Notes: generated from the sequence alone by a model not told the origin. A stretch of 64,000 nucleotides of DNA from Pseudobutyrivibrio sp. (GCA_024697025.1 JAILGH010000067.1:1-64000); one strand, 5' to 3'. Shown: positions 1 through 8,493, counted from the stretch's first letter. Numbers and translations: made by a program.

Positions 1-1
1 G

Positions 2-211
2 TCTAAGAGATTAGGCGCTAAAAGAGCAGACGGTCAGTTCGTTAAGGCTGGCAATATTCTTTACAGACAGCGTGGTACAAAGATTCTTCCAGGCAACAAT
101 GTAGGTCTCGGTGGAGATGATACACTTTTTGCTTTAGTTGACGGTGTACTTCGTTTCGAAAGAAAAGGTAGAGACAAGAAGCAGGCTTCTGTCTATCCAG
201 TAGAACAGTAA
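2..211 (+). CDS. rpmA: 50S ribosomal protein L27, C-terminal part (5' end outside window)
   Basis: This is the last 69 codons of ribosomal protein L27, a component of the large subunit near the peptidyl-transferase centre. The reading frame starts at base 2 and ends at TAA 209-211. Recognisable L27 blocks are [23 protein letters not shown] and [17 protein letters not shown]. The N-terminal part, including the short leader that Firmicutes cleave from L27, lies before the window. Its position just before obgE matches the usual rplU-rpmA-obg order. A terminator follows at once, so obgE probably has its own promoter. Confidence 0.95.
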   Translation, partial: SKRLGAKRADGQFVKAGNILYRQRGTKILPGNNVGLGGDDTLFALVDGVLRFERKGRDKKQASVYPVEQ

Positions 212-215
212 TTAT

Positions 216-250
216 TTGACCCGACTCACTTATGTAGTCGGGTCAATTTT
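216..250 (+). terminator. Rho-independent terminator after rpmA
   Basis: An 11-bp perfect stem (TTGACCCGACT at 216-226 with AGTCGGGTCAA at 236-246) and a 9-base loop are followed by TTTT. It starts five bases after the rpmA stop codon. Confidence 0.9.
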
Positions 251-272
251 AAGTTTAGGAAGTGTAATTTAT

Positions 273-467
273 AGTTACTATTCACAGTAACTTTAACTTT
301 TATTCATAATTGAAGTAATTCTTACTTCTTTCCCGGTGCTTACGCACCTAAAATTATTCATAAAAGTCGAAGTCGCTTATTCAAGTTTGTATAAATTTAT
401 AAATTATTCTTTTACAAGCAAGCTTGACAAGAATAAATTTATAAATTTATACACTGTGAATAGTAAC
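273..467. repeat. Nested inverted repeats in the leader of obgE
   Basis: The 15-mer GTTACTATTCACAGT (274-288) recurs as its exact reverse complement at 453-467. Between the two arms lie smaller hairpins: GAAGTAA/TTACTTC near 313-329, GGTGC/GCACC near 335-349, and an AT-rich near-perfect stem of 23-24 bp (389-411 with 429-452). The left arm can also fold on itself (AGTTACT 273-279 with AGTAACT 286-292), which excludes pairing with the right arm. It could be a small non-autonomous repeat element, a structured leader, or operator DNA. The 194-base length with terminal inverted repeats resembles a MITE, but no second copy is seen in the window. Confidence 0.6.
424..453 (+). promoter_or_regulatory. 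Candidate sigma-A promoter of the obgE operon
   Basis: TTGACA (424-429) is followed after 18 bases by TATACA (448-453), or after 17 by TTATAC. The site lies inside the right half of the AT-rich palindrome, and transcription would begin near the 453-467 repeat arm, about 20 bases before the AAGGAGA ribosome site of obgE. Confidence 0.45.
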
Positions 468-472
468 ATTAA

Positions 473-1768
<1,296 letters not shown>

Positions 1769-1791
1769 TATTCCTTAAAAGGAGTTTTGAA

Positions 1792-2079
1792 ATGACAAAC
1801 AAACAAAGAGCATATTTATCATCTCTTGCATCTGATATGAATCCTATTCTTCAGATTGGAAAGGCTAGCCTTACTCCAGAGTATACATCTGCTGTTGATG
1901 AGGCCCTTGAAGCAAGAGAGCTTATTAAAATTAATGTTTTAAAAAATTGCTTTGACGATCCTAAGGGAATTGCCCAGGTTTTATCTGAGCGTACACATTC
2001 TGAGGTCGTTAGAGTTATTGGCAGAAAGATTATTCTTTATAGACCAGCTAAAAAGCCGGTTATTAAGTTACCACAGTAA
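1792..2079 (+). CDS. yhbY: YhbY-type CRM-domain RNA-binding protein
   Basis: This small (95 residue) protein is essentially one CRM domain, an IF3-C-like fold that binds RNA. YhbY associates with pre-50S particles. Family blocks visible are QRAYLSSLASDMNPILQIGK near the N-terminus, with the central GK turn, and ELIKINVLKN in the middle, ending with VVRVIGRKIILYR. AAAGGAG precedes the ATG, and the gene follows obgE by 23 bases. Placement between obgE and nadD is common in Firmicutes and supports a job in ribosome assembly. Confidence 0.9.
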   Translation: MTNKQRAYLSSLASDMNPILQIGKASLTPEYTSAVDEALEARELIKINVLKNCFDDPKGIAQVLSERTHSEVVRVIGRKIILYRPAKKPVIKLPQ

Positions 2080-2097
2080 TCTTTTAAAGGAGACAGC

Positions 2098-3294
2098 ATG
2101 AGAATTGGCGTATACGGCGGGACATTTAACCCAATTCACAAAACACATATAGAGATAGCATTAACGGCCTTAAAGCAATATCGCTTAGATAAGGTGTACT
2201 TTCTTGTGGCCGGAACGCCTCCTCACAAGGATACGGCTGCGGATATTCCAGATTTATGTAGACTTGAAATGGTTAAGCTTGCCATTCAGGATTATCCTAA
2301 TTTATGCACAGACGAAAGAGAGATATATCGCAGCGGAAAGAGTTATTCTTTTATCACCATGACAGAATACAAGCAAAGATATTCCGATGATGAGATATTC
2401 TTTATTATGGGTAGTGATAGTCTCCTTAATTTTAAGTCATGGGTTAAGCCAGAGATTATTTCTGAATGCGCAACTATTCTTGTTGCGCCAAGAATAGGAG
2501 ATGATAAAGAAGCAATTAATCAGGCTCTGTCAGATTGTAACAATTCTTTTTCTGGTAATTTTTCTTTATTAGATTATCAAGCTAATGATTTGGCATCATC
2601 ATTTATTAGGGCTAACTATTATAAAGATGAGTCAGTGAGAGAGGGGCTTGATTCTAGGATTATTGAGTATATTTACCAGCATAATCTTTATAGTCCTTTC
2701 AAGTATTGCTATGATGATGTGCTTAATCTTGGCGCCCTTATGAAAAAGGAACTTAAGACCAGTAGATATGTTCATACCTTAGGAGTTGCCACAACTGCAT
2801 ATTCGTTGGCTTTAAGGTGGAATTATCCAGCTTTTACCGCTATGGTAGCCGGCATATTACATGACTGCGCCAAGTGTATTACAGATGAAAAACGCATTAG
2901 CGTTTGTGAGAAGAATAATATTCCAATTACAGACGTAGAATATAAGTATCCACACCTTCTTCATAGCAAGGTTGGAGCATTTTATTGCAAGACTAGATAC
3001 GAGGTTTATGATGACCAAATAGCTCATGCAATTGAGGTTCACACAACCGGATGCCCAAATATGAATCTGCTAGATAAAATCATTTATATAGCGGACTATA
3101 TTGAGCCAAGCCGTGATAAGCAGCCTAGACTTGATGTACTAAGGACTGTTGCTTATGAGGACTTGGATAAATGCTTGTTTATGATATTGGAGGATTCTGT
3201 TAATTATTTGAATTCCAATTCGGATATGGTGGATCCAACTACAATTGATACATATAATTATTACGTTAAAGAAATGAAAGAGCGAGGTAAATAA
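2098..3294 (+). CDS. nadD: Fusion of nicotinate-nucleotide adenylyltransferase (NadD) and YqeK HD hydrolase
   Basis: Two enzymes that are usually separate share one frame. Residues 1 to about 200 are NadD, which makes deamido-NAD from nicotinate mononucleotide and ATP. The nucleotidyl-transferase signature GGTFNPIHKTH is at 8-18, GSDSLLNFKSW follows, and the SSFIRANYY block corresponds to the family's ISxTxIR motif. Residues from about 205 to 398 are an HD domain of the YqeK type, known as symmetrical Ap4A hydrolases: HTLGVA, GILHDCAKCI, HSKVGA and IIYIADYIEP are visible. There is no internal stop or ribosome site at the junction. AAAGGAGA precedes the ATG, and the stop overlaps rsfS (TAATG), so the two are probably translationally coupled. 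Confidence 0.93.
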   Translation: MRIGVYGGTFNPIHKTHIEIALTALKQYRLDKVYFLVAGTPPHKDTAADIPDLCRLEMVKLAIQDYPNLCTDEREIYRSGKSYSFITMTEYKQRYSDDEIFFIMGSDSLLNFKSWVKPEIISECATILVAPRIGDDKEAINQALSDCNNSFSGNFSLLDYQANDLASSFIRANYYKDESVREGLDSRIIEYIYQHNLYSPFKYCYDDVLNLGALMKKELKTSRYVHTLGVATTAYSLALRWNYPAFTAMVAGILHDCAKCITDEKRISVCEKNNIPITDVEYKYPHLLHSKVGAFYCKTRYEVYDDQIAHAIEVHTTGCPNMNLLDKIIYIADYIEPSRDKQPRLDVLRTVAYEDLDKCLFMILEDSVNYLNSNSDMVDPTTIDTYNYYVKEMKERGK

Positions 3295-3641
3295 TGGAAT
3301 CTAGAGAAATGGCAAAGATTGTTTGCAAAGCACTTGAGGATAAGAAAGCCATTGATGTAAAGGCTATAGATATTAAAGAAATAAGCATAATGGCAGATTA
3401 CTTTATTGTAGCTTCAGCTTCAAATATCAATCAGCTTAATGCAATGCAGGACGAGGTTGACCGTGTTCTTTTTGAACAGGGTATTCAGGCAAAATCCATC
3501 GAAGGCAATCGTCAAAGCACATGGGTGCTTATGGATTACGAGGATGTGATTGTACATCTTTTCGACGAAGAAGACAGATTGTTCTATGATTTAGAGCGAA
3601 TCTGGAAAGATGGTATCCTTATAGACGCTTCAGAATTATAA
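3294..3641 (+). CDS. rsfS: Ribosomal silencing factor RsfS
   Basis: RsfS binds protein L14 on the 50S subunit and blocks joining to 30S when nutrients are scarce. The 115-residue protein matches the family in length, with the blocks IKEISIMADYFIVASA, QSTWVLMDYEDVIVHLF and FYDLERIWKDG. Its ATG shares an A with the stop of nadD/yqeK. It is the last gene of the obgE operon, and a strong terminator follows 21 bases later. Confidence 0.95.
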   Translation: MESREMAKIVCKALEDKKAIDVKAIDIKEISIMADYFIVASASNINQLNAMQDEVDRVLFEQGIQAKSIEGNRQSTWVLMDYEDVIVHLFDEEDRLFYDLERIWKDGILIDASEL

Positions 3642-3662
3642 AATATATATTCTTTGAAATTT

Positions 3663-3712
3663 AAAAGAGCCTTTTGGGTTTAGCTTCTAGCATCCTAAAA
3701 GGCTCTTTTTTA
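3663..3712 (+). terminator. Rho-independent terminator of the obgE operon
   Basis: AAAAGAGCCTTTTGGG pairs with the CCTAAAAGGCTCTTTT block with one G-T wobble, and a run of T follows. The long A/T flanks also allow weak function in the opposite direction. Confidence 0.9.
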
Positions 3713-3755
3713 TGCTTATTTTGTTATATGACTAATCAAACTTTTTATTTGATTT

Positions 3756-3788
3756 TGGAAAAAACAAAAATATTTTTTTGAATATATA
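3756..3788 (+). promoter_or_regulatory. Orphan copy (A) of the TGGAAAAAA-N-TTTTTTTGAATATATA element
   Basis: TGGAAAAAAC is followed by an A/T tract and GAATATATA, with exactly 24 bases from the T of TGG to the G of GAATATATA. Copies B (19782) and C (21864) have the same 24-base distance and each precedes an orphan gene. Copy A has no hairpin before it and no large gene after it. A 33-codon open frame begins with ATG 50 bases downstream (3830-3931, basic N-terminus MGRKRNKDRKK), the same distance as from copy C to its gene. It has no good ribosome site, and a transcript would run into the lexA terminator hairpin near 3890. The candidate here is a small RNA or a remnant of a third locus. Confidence 0.5.
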
Positions 3789-3852
3789 GTATTCAAGGAA
3801 AAAACAACCAATAAAAAGTTGAATGTCTTATGGGAAGAAAAAGAAATAAGGA

Positions 3853-3888
3853 TAGAAAAAAACTCCTTACCAACACCAGTAAGGAGTT
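3853..3888 (-). terminator. Rho-independent terminator of lexA
   Basis: AACTCCTTAC (3861-3870) pairs perfectly with GTAAGGAGTT (3879-3888). Read on the - strand, the stem is followed by a T run (A run at 3854-3860 on +). It lies about 40 bases beyond the lexA stop. Confidence 0.9.
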
Positions 3889-3927
3889 AAATTTTGCAAA
3901 AAATAATGTACAGCCTCAATCCATACA

Positions 3928-4542
3928 CTAGAAGAAGCGGAATACACCAAAAACTTTGCCGAGGATAAGGCACTTGTCTACAATGATAGGGTCCATATTG
4001 TCGTTCTCAGGCTGGAGACGAATGTGACCATCCTCCTTGTAGAATGTCTTGACAGTAGCGCTGTCATCAACTAACGCAACAACCATGTCGCCATTCTTGG
4101 CGGTGTCTTGCTGCATAACAATGATTGTATCGCCATCTAAGATACCGGCATTAATCATAGACTCGCCCTTTACCTTGAGCATGAAAGCTTGCTGATTAGG
4201 CATATGCTCTGCAGGAATAGGGAAGTACTCGTTGATATTTTGAACAGCAAGAAGTGGCTGACCAGCAGCGACATTGCCTACAACAGGTACATTGACAACC
4301 TCACGACGAACCATATTAAAATTGTCATCTACAATCTCTATAGCACGAGGCTTGGATGGGTCGCGGCGAATATAGCCGTTCTTCTCCAAAGTCTCTAAGT
4401 GTGAGTGGATAGAAGATGTAGACTTAAGATTACATGAATCGCACAACTCACGAACTGTTGGTGGGTAGCCTCTATTTAAAATCTCGCTTTTGATAACTTC
4501 AAGTATTTCACGTTGTTTTGCAGAAATCTTGCCATAAGCCAT
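3928..4542 (-). CDS. lexA: LexA, SOS repressor
   Basis: LexA represses DNA-damage genes and cleaves itself when RecA is active. The 204-residue protein has an N-terminal winged helix (about 1-65, with QREILEVIKS and YPPTVRELCD) and a C-terminal S24 peptidase domain. The Ala-Gly cleavage site is in GNVAAGQPLL (about residue 92), the catalytic Ser in GESMINAG and the catalytic Lys in ATVKTFYK. GAAAGGAGAA lies before the ATG. The gene is divergent from yneA, and the shared region carries three LexA-box-like sites, so autoregulation is likely. All catalytic residues are present. Confidence 0.97.
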   Translation of the reverse strand: MAYGKISAKQREILEVIKSEILNRGYPPTVRELCDSCNLKSTSSIHSHLETLEKNGYIRRDPSKPRAIEIVDDNFNMVRREVVNVPVVGNVAAGQPLLAVQNINEYFPIPAEHMPNQQAFMLKVKGESMINAGILDGDTIIVMQQDTAKNGDMVVALVDDSATVKTFYKEDGHIRLQPENDNMDPIIVDKCLILGKVFGVFRFF

Positions 4543-4614
4543 AGTAAAAATTCTCCTTTCAAATTTACTAAATTAACAATAACATAAAGAACATATTTTT
4601 GCAAACAAATTTTC

Positions 4615-4628
4615 CGAAATTTTGTTCG
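4615..4628. promoter_or_regulatory. LexA box 0 (lexA side)
   Basis: CGAAATTTTGTTCG fits the Gram-positive LexA pattern CGAAC-N4-GTTYG with one changed base. It is the box nearest lexA. Confidence 0.6.
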
Positions 4629-4637
4629 AAAAAAGTA

Positions 4638-4666
4638 TTGACAAACGATTGTTCGGAATGTATAGT
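4638..4666 (+). promoter_or_regulatory. Sigma-A promoter of yneA with overlapping LexA box 1
   Basis: TTGACA (4638-4643) and TATAGT (4661-4666) are 17 bases apart. The LexA-like box CAAACGATTGTTCG (4642-4655) covers the end of the -35 element and the spacer, a position expected to block RNA polymerase. Confidence 0.8.
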
Positions 4667-4672
4667 GATTTC

Positions 4673-4686
4673 AGAACAAACGTTTT
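4673..4686. promoter_or_regulatory. LexA box 2 (yneA side)
   Basis: AGAACAAACGTTTT keeps the GAAC-N4-GTTT core and lies at the expected transcription start of yneA, downstream of the -10 element. Confidence 0.6.
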
Positions 4687-4710
4687 CGAACATCTTTTTG
4701 GAGGTTTATT

Positions 4711-5040
4711 ATGAGAGCCAATACTAGAGCAGAGCGAATAGTTAGGAATCGCAAGATTATGTTAGCAATTGCAGTCATATCATCCATCATCGTTGCAATG
4801 ACTTTTGGCGGTATCAAGGCCAAGGCCGACACCACTAGAGAGATTTATTCTTATTACACCAGCTATGAGGTTCAACCGGGGGATACACTTTGGACTATCG
4901 CAGATAAGTTTACAGGCCCTGACTATACAGACAAGCAGACTTTTATTAAAAACGTTAAGAGCATGAATCATCTTTTATCTGATGATATTACAGCAGGCAA
5001 TTATCTTGTTATTGAATATTATTCATACGATGAGCTTTAA
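4711..5040 (+). CDS. yneA: YneA-like SOS cell-division suppressor with LysM domain
   Basis: This 109-residue protein has a basic N-terminus, one membrane segment (about 18-35, LAIAVISSIIVAMTFGG) and a LysM motif (YEVQPGDTLWTIADKF, about 51-66, continuing to the C-terminus). This is the layout of Bacillus YneA, which halts division during DNA damage and is quickly degraded. Position supports it: divergent from lexA, with LexA-like boxes on and after the promoter. TTTGGAGG precedes the ATG. Sequence alone shows only membrane anchor plus LysM, so the role rests on context. Confidence 0.85.
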   Translation: MRANTRAERIVRNRKIMLAIAVISSIIVAMTFGGIKAKADTTREIYSYYTSYEVQPGDTLWTIADKFTGPDYTDKQTFIKNVKSMNHLLSDDITAGNYLVIEYYSYDEL

Positions 5041-5062
5041 TTAGTTGCTTGATGATAAATTA

Positions 5063-5076
5063 AATTGTTAACAATT
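5063..5076. promoter_or_regulatory. Perfect 14-bp palindrome, possible operator
   Basis: AATTGTTAACAATT is an exact palindrome between yneA and the acyltransferase gene, just upstream of a possible promoter (TTCACA 5088-5093, 18 bases, TAGAAT 5112-5117). The binding protein is unknown. The half site TTGTTAA recalls Rex sites, but the Rex spacer is missing. Confidence 0.35.
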
Positions 5077-5169
5077 CTTCTTTAGTATTCACATTGCTCA
5101 TTAAGTTGTGATAGAATACATCATGTAGATTTTATATTTAATTTATTCCTATATTTTGTATGGTGAGCT

Positions 5170-5919
5170 ATGTTACGATTTTTAATGGCAATTATTTTAA
5201 ATTTAAAGCGTGGACCTAAGATTGTTTCAGACATGCGCAAGATGTTCAAGCACAAGGAAAAGTATCCTGAAAAGGTCAGATATGCTTATGCAATCAAGTT
5301 CATTAAATATCTTATGCACAGTGCCCGTATTTCTACCGACGTATATGGCACGGAGAACCTTCCTGAGGAGGGCGGATACGTAATGTATCCCAACCATCAG
5401 GGTAAGTACGATGCACTTGGTATTATGTATGCCCATAAGAATCCATGCACATTTGTTATGGACAAGGCCAAGTCCTATGGATTTTTAGTTCGAGAACTAG
5501 TTGATTTACTTGGAGCCAAGCGTTTGGCTTTAGATGACGTACGACAGAATATCAAGATTATGGACCAAATCACCAAGGAGTTGGGAGAGGGTAAGCGCTT
5601 TATTCTCTTTTCTGAAGGTGGTTATGATAGGAACGGCAATATAGTTCAGCGTTTCAAGCCAGGCAGCTTCAAATGCGCAATGAGAGCCAAGACGCCTATT
5701 ATTCCTGTAACTCTCATTGATTCATATATAGCATTCAATAGTCTTAAGCCTGGTCCTGTTACAACCAAGGTTATTTTTGGCAAGCCTATTTTCTATGATA
5801 CATACAAGGATATGAAGACTCCTGAGGTTGCAGATTTAGTTCGCAGCACAATCATTTCTACCATGGAAGAATACGGCATATTTGTTAATTCTAATAATTC
5901 ACCAGACCTATTGACATAA
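5170..5919 (+). CDS. PlsC-family 1-acyl-glycerol-3-phosphate acyltransferase
   Basis: Members of this family add a second acyl chain to lysophosphatidic acid at the membrane. The 249-residue protein has the acyltransferase motifs in order: NHQGKYDALG (NHx4D catalytic block, about 77), a central region with KAKSYGFLVRELVDLLGAKRL, FSEGGYDRNG (the EGT-like block) and TPIIPVTLID. The ATG has only a weak GGTGAG in front. The gene seems to be monocistronic, and the promoter of the queuosine operon overlaps its last codons. Which acyltransferase of the cell this is (PlsC or a paralogue) cannot be told from the window. Confidence 0.85.
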   Translation: MLRFLMAIILNLKRGPKIVSDMRKMFKHKEKYPEKVRYAYAIKFIKYLMHSARISTDVYGTENLPEEGGYVMYPNHQGKYDALGIMYAHKNPCTFVMDKAKSYGFLVRELVDLLGAKRLALDDVRQNIKIMDQITKELGEGKRFILFSEGGYDRNGNIVQRFKPGSFKCAMRAKTPIIPVTLIDSYIAFNSLKPGPVTTKVIFGKPIFYDTYKDMKTPEVADLVRSTIISTMEEYGIFVNSNNSPDLLT

Positions 5920-5939
5920 CAGCTAATAGATAGTATCAT
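5911..5939 (+). promoter_or_regulatory. Sigma-A promoter of the queuosine operon
   Basis: TTGACA (5911-5916), a 17-base spacer and TATCAT (5934-5939). The -35 element overlaps the end of the acyltransferase gene. Start of transcription near 5946 gives a leader of about 150 bases with the riboswitch and terminator. Confidence 0.8.
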
Positions 5940-5978
5940 ACCTAGGTCTGAGGACAGTTATTAATTACAAATTTAATA

Positions 5979-6023
5979 AGGCAGTTCGTTTGTACCATCC
6001 TGCCTCTAAACAAAACCAGGACT
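5979..6023 (+). promoter_or_regulatory. preQ1-I riboswitch aptamer
   Basis: A stem AGGCAG/CTGCCT (around 5979-5984 and 6000-6005) encloses a C-rich loop. It is followed by the A-rich tail TAAACAAAACCAGGA, very close to the tail of the known preQ1-I aptamer of Thermoanaerobacter (TTAACAAAACAAGGG). TCCTG in the loop strand can pair with CAGGA in the tail to form the pseudoknot. The following genes make preQ1, which fits end-product control. It was recognised by eye, not with a covariance model. Confidence 0.8.
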
Positions 6024-6049
6024 AATCAACTTTAATACAGGTATTTTCT

Positions 6050-6080
6050 GGCTATATGGTGCTTCCATATAGCCTTTTTT
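6050..6080 (+). terminator. Riboswitch-controlled terminator before queD
   Basis: GGCTATATGG (6050-6059) and CCATATAGCC (6065-6074) form a perfect 10-bp stem followed by six T. It lies between the preQ1 aptamer and queD, so it is the likely expression platform: ligand binding should favour termination. Confidence 0.88.
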
Positions 6081-6099
6081 ATTTTAATTAGGAGTTTTT

Positions 6100-6519
6100 A
6101 TGTATTATTTAACATCGGAAGCTTCCTTTGACGGAGCACATTTTTTATATGGATATGAAGGCAAATGTTCTAATTTGCATGGTCATAGGTGGAAAGTTGT
6201 CTTGAGAGTAAAGGCAGAAAGTCTTCAACAAGATGGCCAACACAAGGGTATGGTTGTGGACTTTAATGACGTTAAAAATGCCCTTAAAAAGGAGACAGAT
6301 TTCTTTGATCACACCTTTATCTATGAAAAAGGAACGTTGAAGGAGACAACTGAAGTTGCTCTAAAAGGTGAGGGCTTTTTAATGAGAGTCGTTGATTTCA
6401 GACCTACAGCTGAGAACTTTTCTAAATATTTTTATGAAAAGTTTGATTCATACGGCTTTGATGTTGATGAGGTGACAGTTTACGAGACTCCAAATAACTG
6501 CGCAACTTATCGCGCATAG
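6100..6519 (+). CDS. queD: 6-carboxy-tetrahydropterin synthase QueD
   Basis: QueD converts 7,8-dihydroneopterin triphosphate to 6-carboxy-tetrahydropterin, the second step from GTP to preQ1. The 139-residue protein shows the zinc-binding histidines in FDGAHFLYGY and LHGHRW, the catalytic Cys in GKCSNLHGH and the C-terminal VTVYETPNNCATY block with the substrate-binding Glu. TAGGAG precedes the ATG. It is the first gene behind the preQ1 riboswitch, and the next four genes complete the path. Confidence 0.95.
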   Translation: MYYLTSEASFDGAHFLYGYEGKCSNLHGHRWKVVLRVKAESLQQDGQHKGMVVDFNDVKNALKKETDFFDHTFIYEKGTLKETTEVALKGEGFLMRVVDFRPTAENFSKYFYEKFDSYGFDVDEVTVYETPNNCATYRA

Positions 6520-6554
6520 ATTTTCTAAATTTATTTGAAATTCGAAAGGAATAT

Positions 6555-7223
6555 ATGGCGATTTTTAATGTAGTAGAGAAGTTTGTAAGTATAAATGGCG
6601 AAGGACAACACGCTGGAGAATTGGCAGTATTTATAAGACTTAGAGGCTGTAATTTGTCCTGCAGCTTTTGCGATACAAGATGGGCCTGTTCTTCTGATAC
6701 ACCAGCAGAGGCTATGACTGAGGATGAGATAATTTCCTACGTTAAAGGCACGGGAGTTACAAGAGTTACTCTTACCGGAGGAGAGCCTTTACTTGCTGAT
6801 AATATTGATGTTTTGCTAGATAGATTTTCTAAGGAAGCTGATATAAGGGTTGAGATTGAAACCAATGGAAGTGTTTCAATCGAACCATTCCATAATATCA
6901 ATAATCCACCAGCTTTTACATTGGATTACAAGCTAGAAGGCTCCGGCATGGAGCAATATATGGATGTTAATAACTTTAAATATTTAATGCCTAAGGATAC
7001 AGTCAAGTTTGTATGCTCTAATGTGGGCGAGCTTGATAGAGTAGTTGAGATAGTTGATAAATATCACTTATCTACCAAGGCAAAGGTTATTATTAGTCCA
7101 GTATTTGGTCGCATTGAGCCGGCAGATATGGTTGATTATTTAATAACAAACAAGAGAAATGATATACGTATGCAACTTCAGTTGCACAAATTTATTTGGG
7201 ACCCAAACGAAAGAGGTGTTTAA
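6555..7223 (+). CDS. queE: 7-carboxy-7-deazaguanine synthase QueE (radical SAM)
   Basis: QueE makes 7-carboxy-7-deazaguanine from 6-carboxy-tetrahydropterin using a radical SAM mechanism. The CxxxCxxC cluster motif is in [15 protein letters not shown] (about residues 31-45), preceded by the family motif [18 protein letters not shown]. The SAM-binding GGEPLL is at about 76. The 222-residue length is normal. AAAGGAA precedes the ATG. It lies between queD and folE in the riboswitch-controlled operon. Confidence 0.95.
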   Translation: MAIFNVVEKFVSINGEGQHAGELAVFIRLRGCNLSCSFCDTRWACSSDTPAEAMTEDEIISYVKGTGVTRVTLTGGEPLLADNIDVLLDRFSKEADIRVEIETNGSVSIEPFHNINNPPAFTLDYKLEGSGMEQYMDVNNFKYLMPKDTVKFVCSNVGELDRVVEIVDKYHLSTKAKVIISPVFGRIEPADMVDYLITNKRNDIRMQLQLHKFIWDPNERGV

Positions 7224-7224
7224 A

Positions 7225-7797
7225 GTGGCTATAAACAGAGATTTAATTGAAGAAAGCATTAGAAATATAATAATTGCTTTAGGTGACGACCCAAATCGTG
7301 CTGGCATAAAGGATACTCCAATTAGAGTTGCCCGCATGTATGAGGAAGTTTTCGAGGGCATGAATTACACTAATCAGCAGATTGCTGATATGTTTAACAA
7401 GACCTTCGATGAGGACTACTATGAGGATAACATGGAGGATTTGGTTGTTGTTAGAGACATCGAAATCTTTAGCTACTGTGAGCATCACTTAGCTTTAATG
7501 TATGATATGAAAGTCAGCGTAGCATATATTCCTTGCGGAAAAGTTATTGGTCTTAGCAAGATAGCTCGTATTGCAGATATGGTTGGAAAGAGACTTCAGC
7601 TTCAAGAGCGTATCGGCAATGACATTGCTGAGATTATACAGATGGTTACAGGCTCAGAAGATGTTGCTGTTTTAATTGAAGGTAAGCATTCTTGTATGAC
7701 CGCTAGAGGAATCAAAAATAATTCTGCTAAAACATACACTCAGACACTTCGCGGTAGATTTAAGACAGATAAAGATTTGATTCAAAGAATTAAGTAA
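7225..7797 (+). CDS. folE: GTP cyclohydrolase I FolE
   Basis: FolE opens GTP to 7,8-dihydroneopterin triphosphate, the first step for both folate and queuosine. The 190-residue protein carries the zinc site Cys in [12 protein letters not shown] and in KHSCMTARG, and GLSKIARI, all family signatures. The open frame extends back to 7159, but GTG at 7225 is chosen: AGAGGTG lies just before it, it follows the queE stop by one base, and the resulting length is typical. Inclusion in the que operon suggests that this copy serves queuosine supply. Confidence 0.94.
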   Translation: MAINRDLIEESIRNIIIALGDDPNRAGIKDTPIRVARMYEEVFEGMNYTNQQIADMFNKTFDEDYYEDNMEDLVVVRDIEIFSYCEHHLALMYDMKVSVAYIPCGKVIGLSKIARIADMVGKRLQLQERIGNDIAEIIQMVTGSEDVAVLIEGKHSCMTARGIKNNSAKTYTQTLRGRFKTDKDLIQRIK

Positions 7798-7809
7798 TTT
7801 GGAGGCAAA

Positions 7810-8493
7810 ATGAAAGCATTAGTATTAATAAGTGGTGGTGTAGATAGTACCACCTGTCTTGCCTTGGCAGTTAAGGAATATGGCAATGAAAATGTTATTG
7901 GTCTTTCAATTTTCTACGGCCAACGTCATAAAAAAGAGATAGAGGCAGCAAATTCAGTTTGCGATTATTATAAAGTTGAACATATCACACTAGATTTATC
8001 TACAATGTTTCAATTTAGCGATTGCTCCCTTTTAGAGCACTCAGATGAAGAAATTCCAGAAGAGGCATACTCGGAGCAATTAAAAAAGACTGACGGCAAG
8101 CCTGTTAGCACTTACGTACCATTTAGAAATGGATTGTTCCTTTCAAGTGCCAGTGCAATAGCACTTTCTAAGGGCTGTTCCAAGATTTACTATGGTGCAC
8201 ATTCAGATGACGCCGCTGGAAACGCTTATCCAGATTGCTCCAAGGAGTTTAATGACGCAATGAATACAGCCATCTATGAGGGTAGCGGCAAGCAGCTTGA
8301 AATAGTTGCTCCATTTATTGGTCTTAATAAGGCTGGAGTTGTTGGCATGGGGCTTAAACTTGGAGTTCCTTATGAATTAACTTGGAGTTGCTATGAGGGA
8401 CATGACAAGGCTTGCGGAAAGTGCGGCACATGTATCGACCGAAAGAAAGCTTTTGAAGAAAACGGAACTGTTGACCCTATTTCTTATGAATAA
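7810..8493 (+). CDS. queC: 7-cyano-7-deazaguanine synthase QueC
   Basis: QueC is an ATP-dependent enzyme that converts the carboxylate of CDG to the nitrile preQ0. The PP-loop SGGVDSTTCLA is at about 8-18. A C-terminal zinc site is visible as CYEGHDKACGKCGTC (about 198-212). PFRNGLFLSSA and YYGAHSDDA are family blocks. The 227-residue length is normal. TTTGGAGG precedes the ATG, and the gene starts 12 bases after folE. Confidence 0.96.
   Translation: MKALVLISGGVDSTTCLALAVKEYGNENVIGLSIFYGQRHKKEIEAANSVCDYYKVEHITLDLSTMFQFSDCSLLEHSDEEIPEEAYSEQLKKTDGKPVSTYVPFRNGLFLSSASAIALSKGCSKIYYGAHSDDAAGNAYPDCSKEFNDAMNTAIYEGSGKQLEIVAPFIGLNKAGVVGMGLKLGVPYELTWSCYEGHDKACGKCGTCIDRKKAFEENGTVDPISYE

Noticed and set aside
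5941-6048. Tetrahydrofolate riboswitch, because folE is in the operon
   Set aside because: The conserved THF core is not present, while the stem and A-rich tail match preQ1-I closely.
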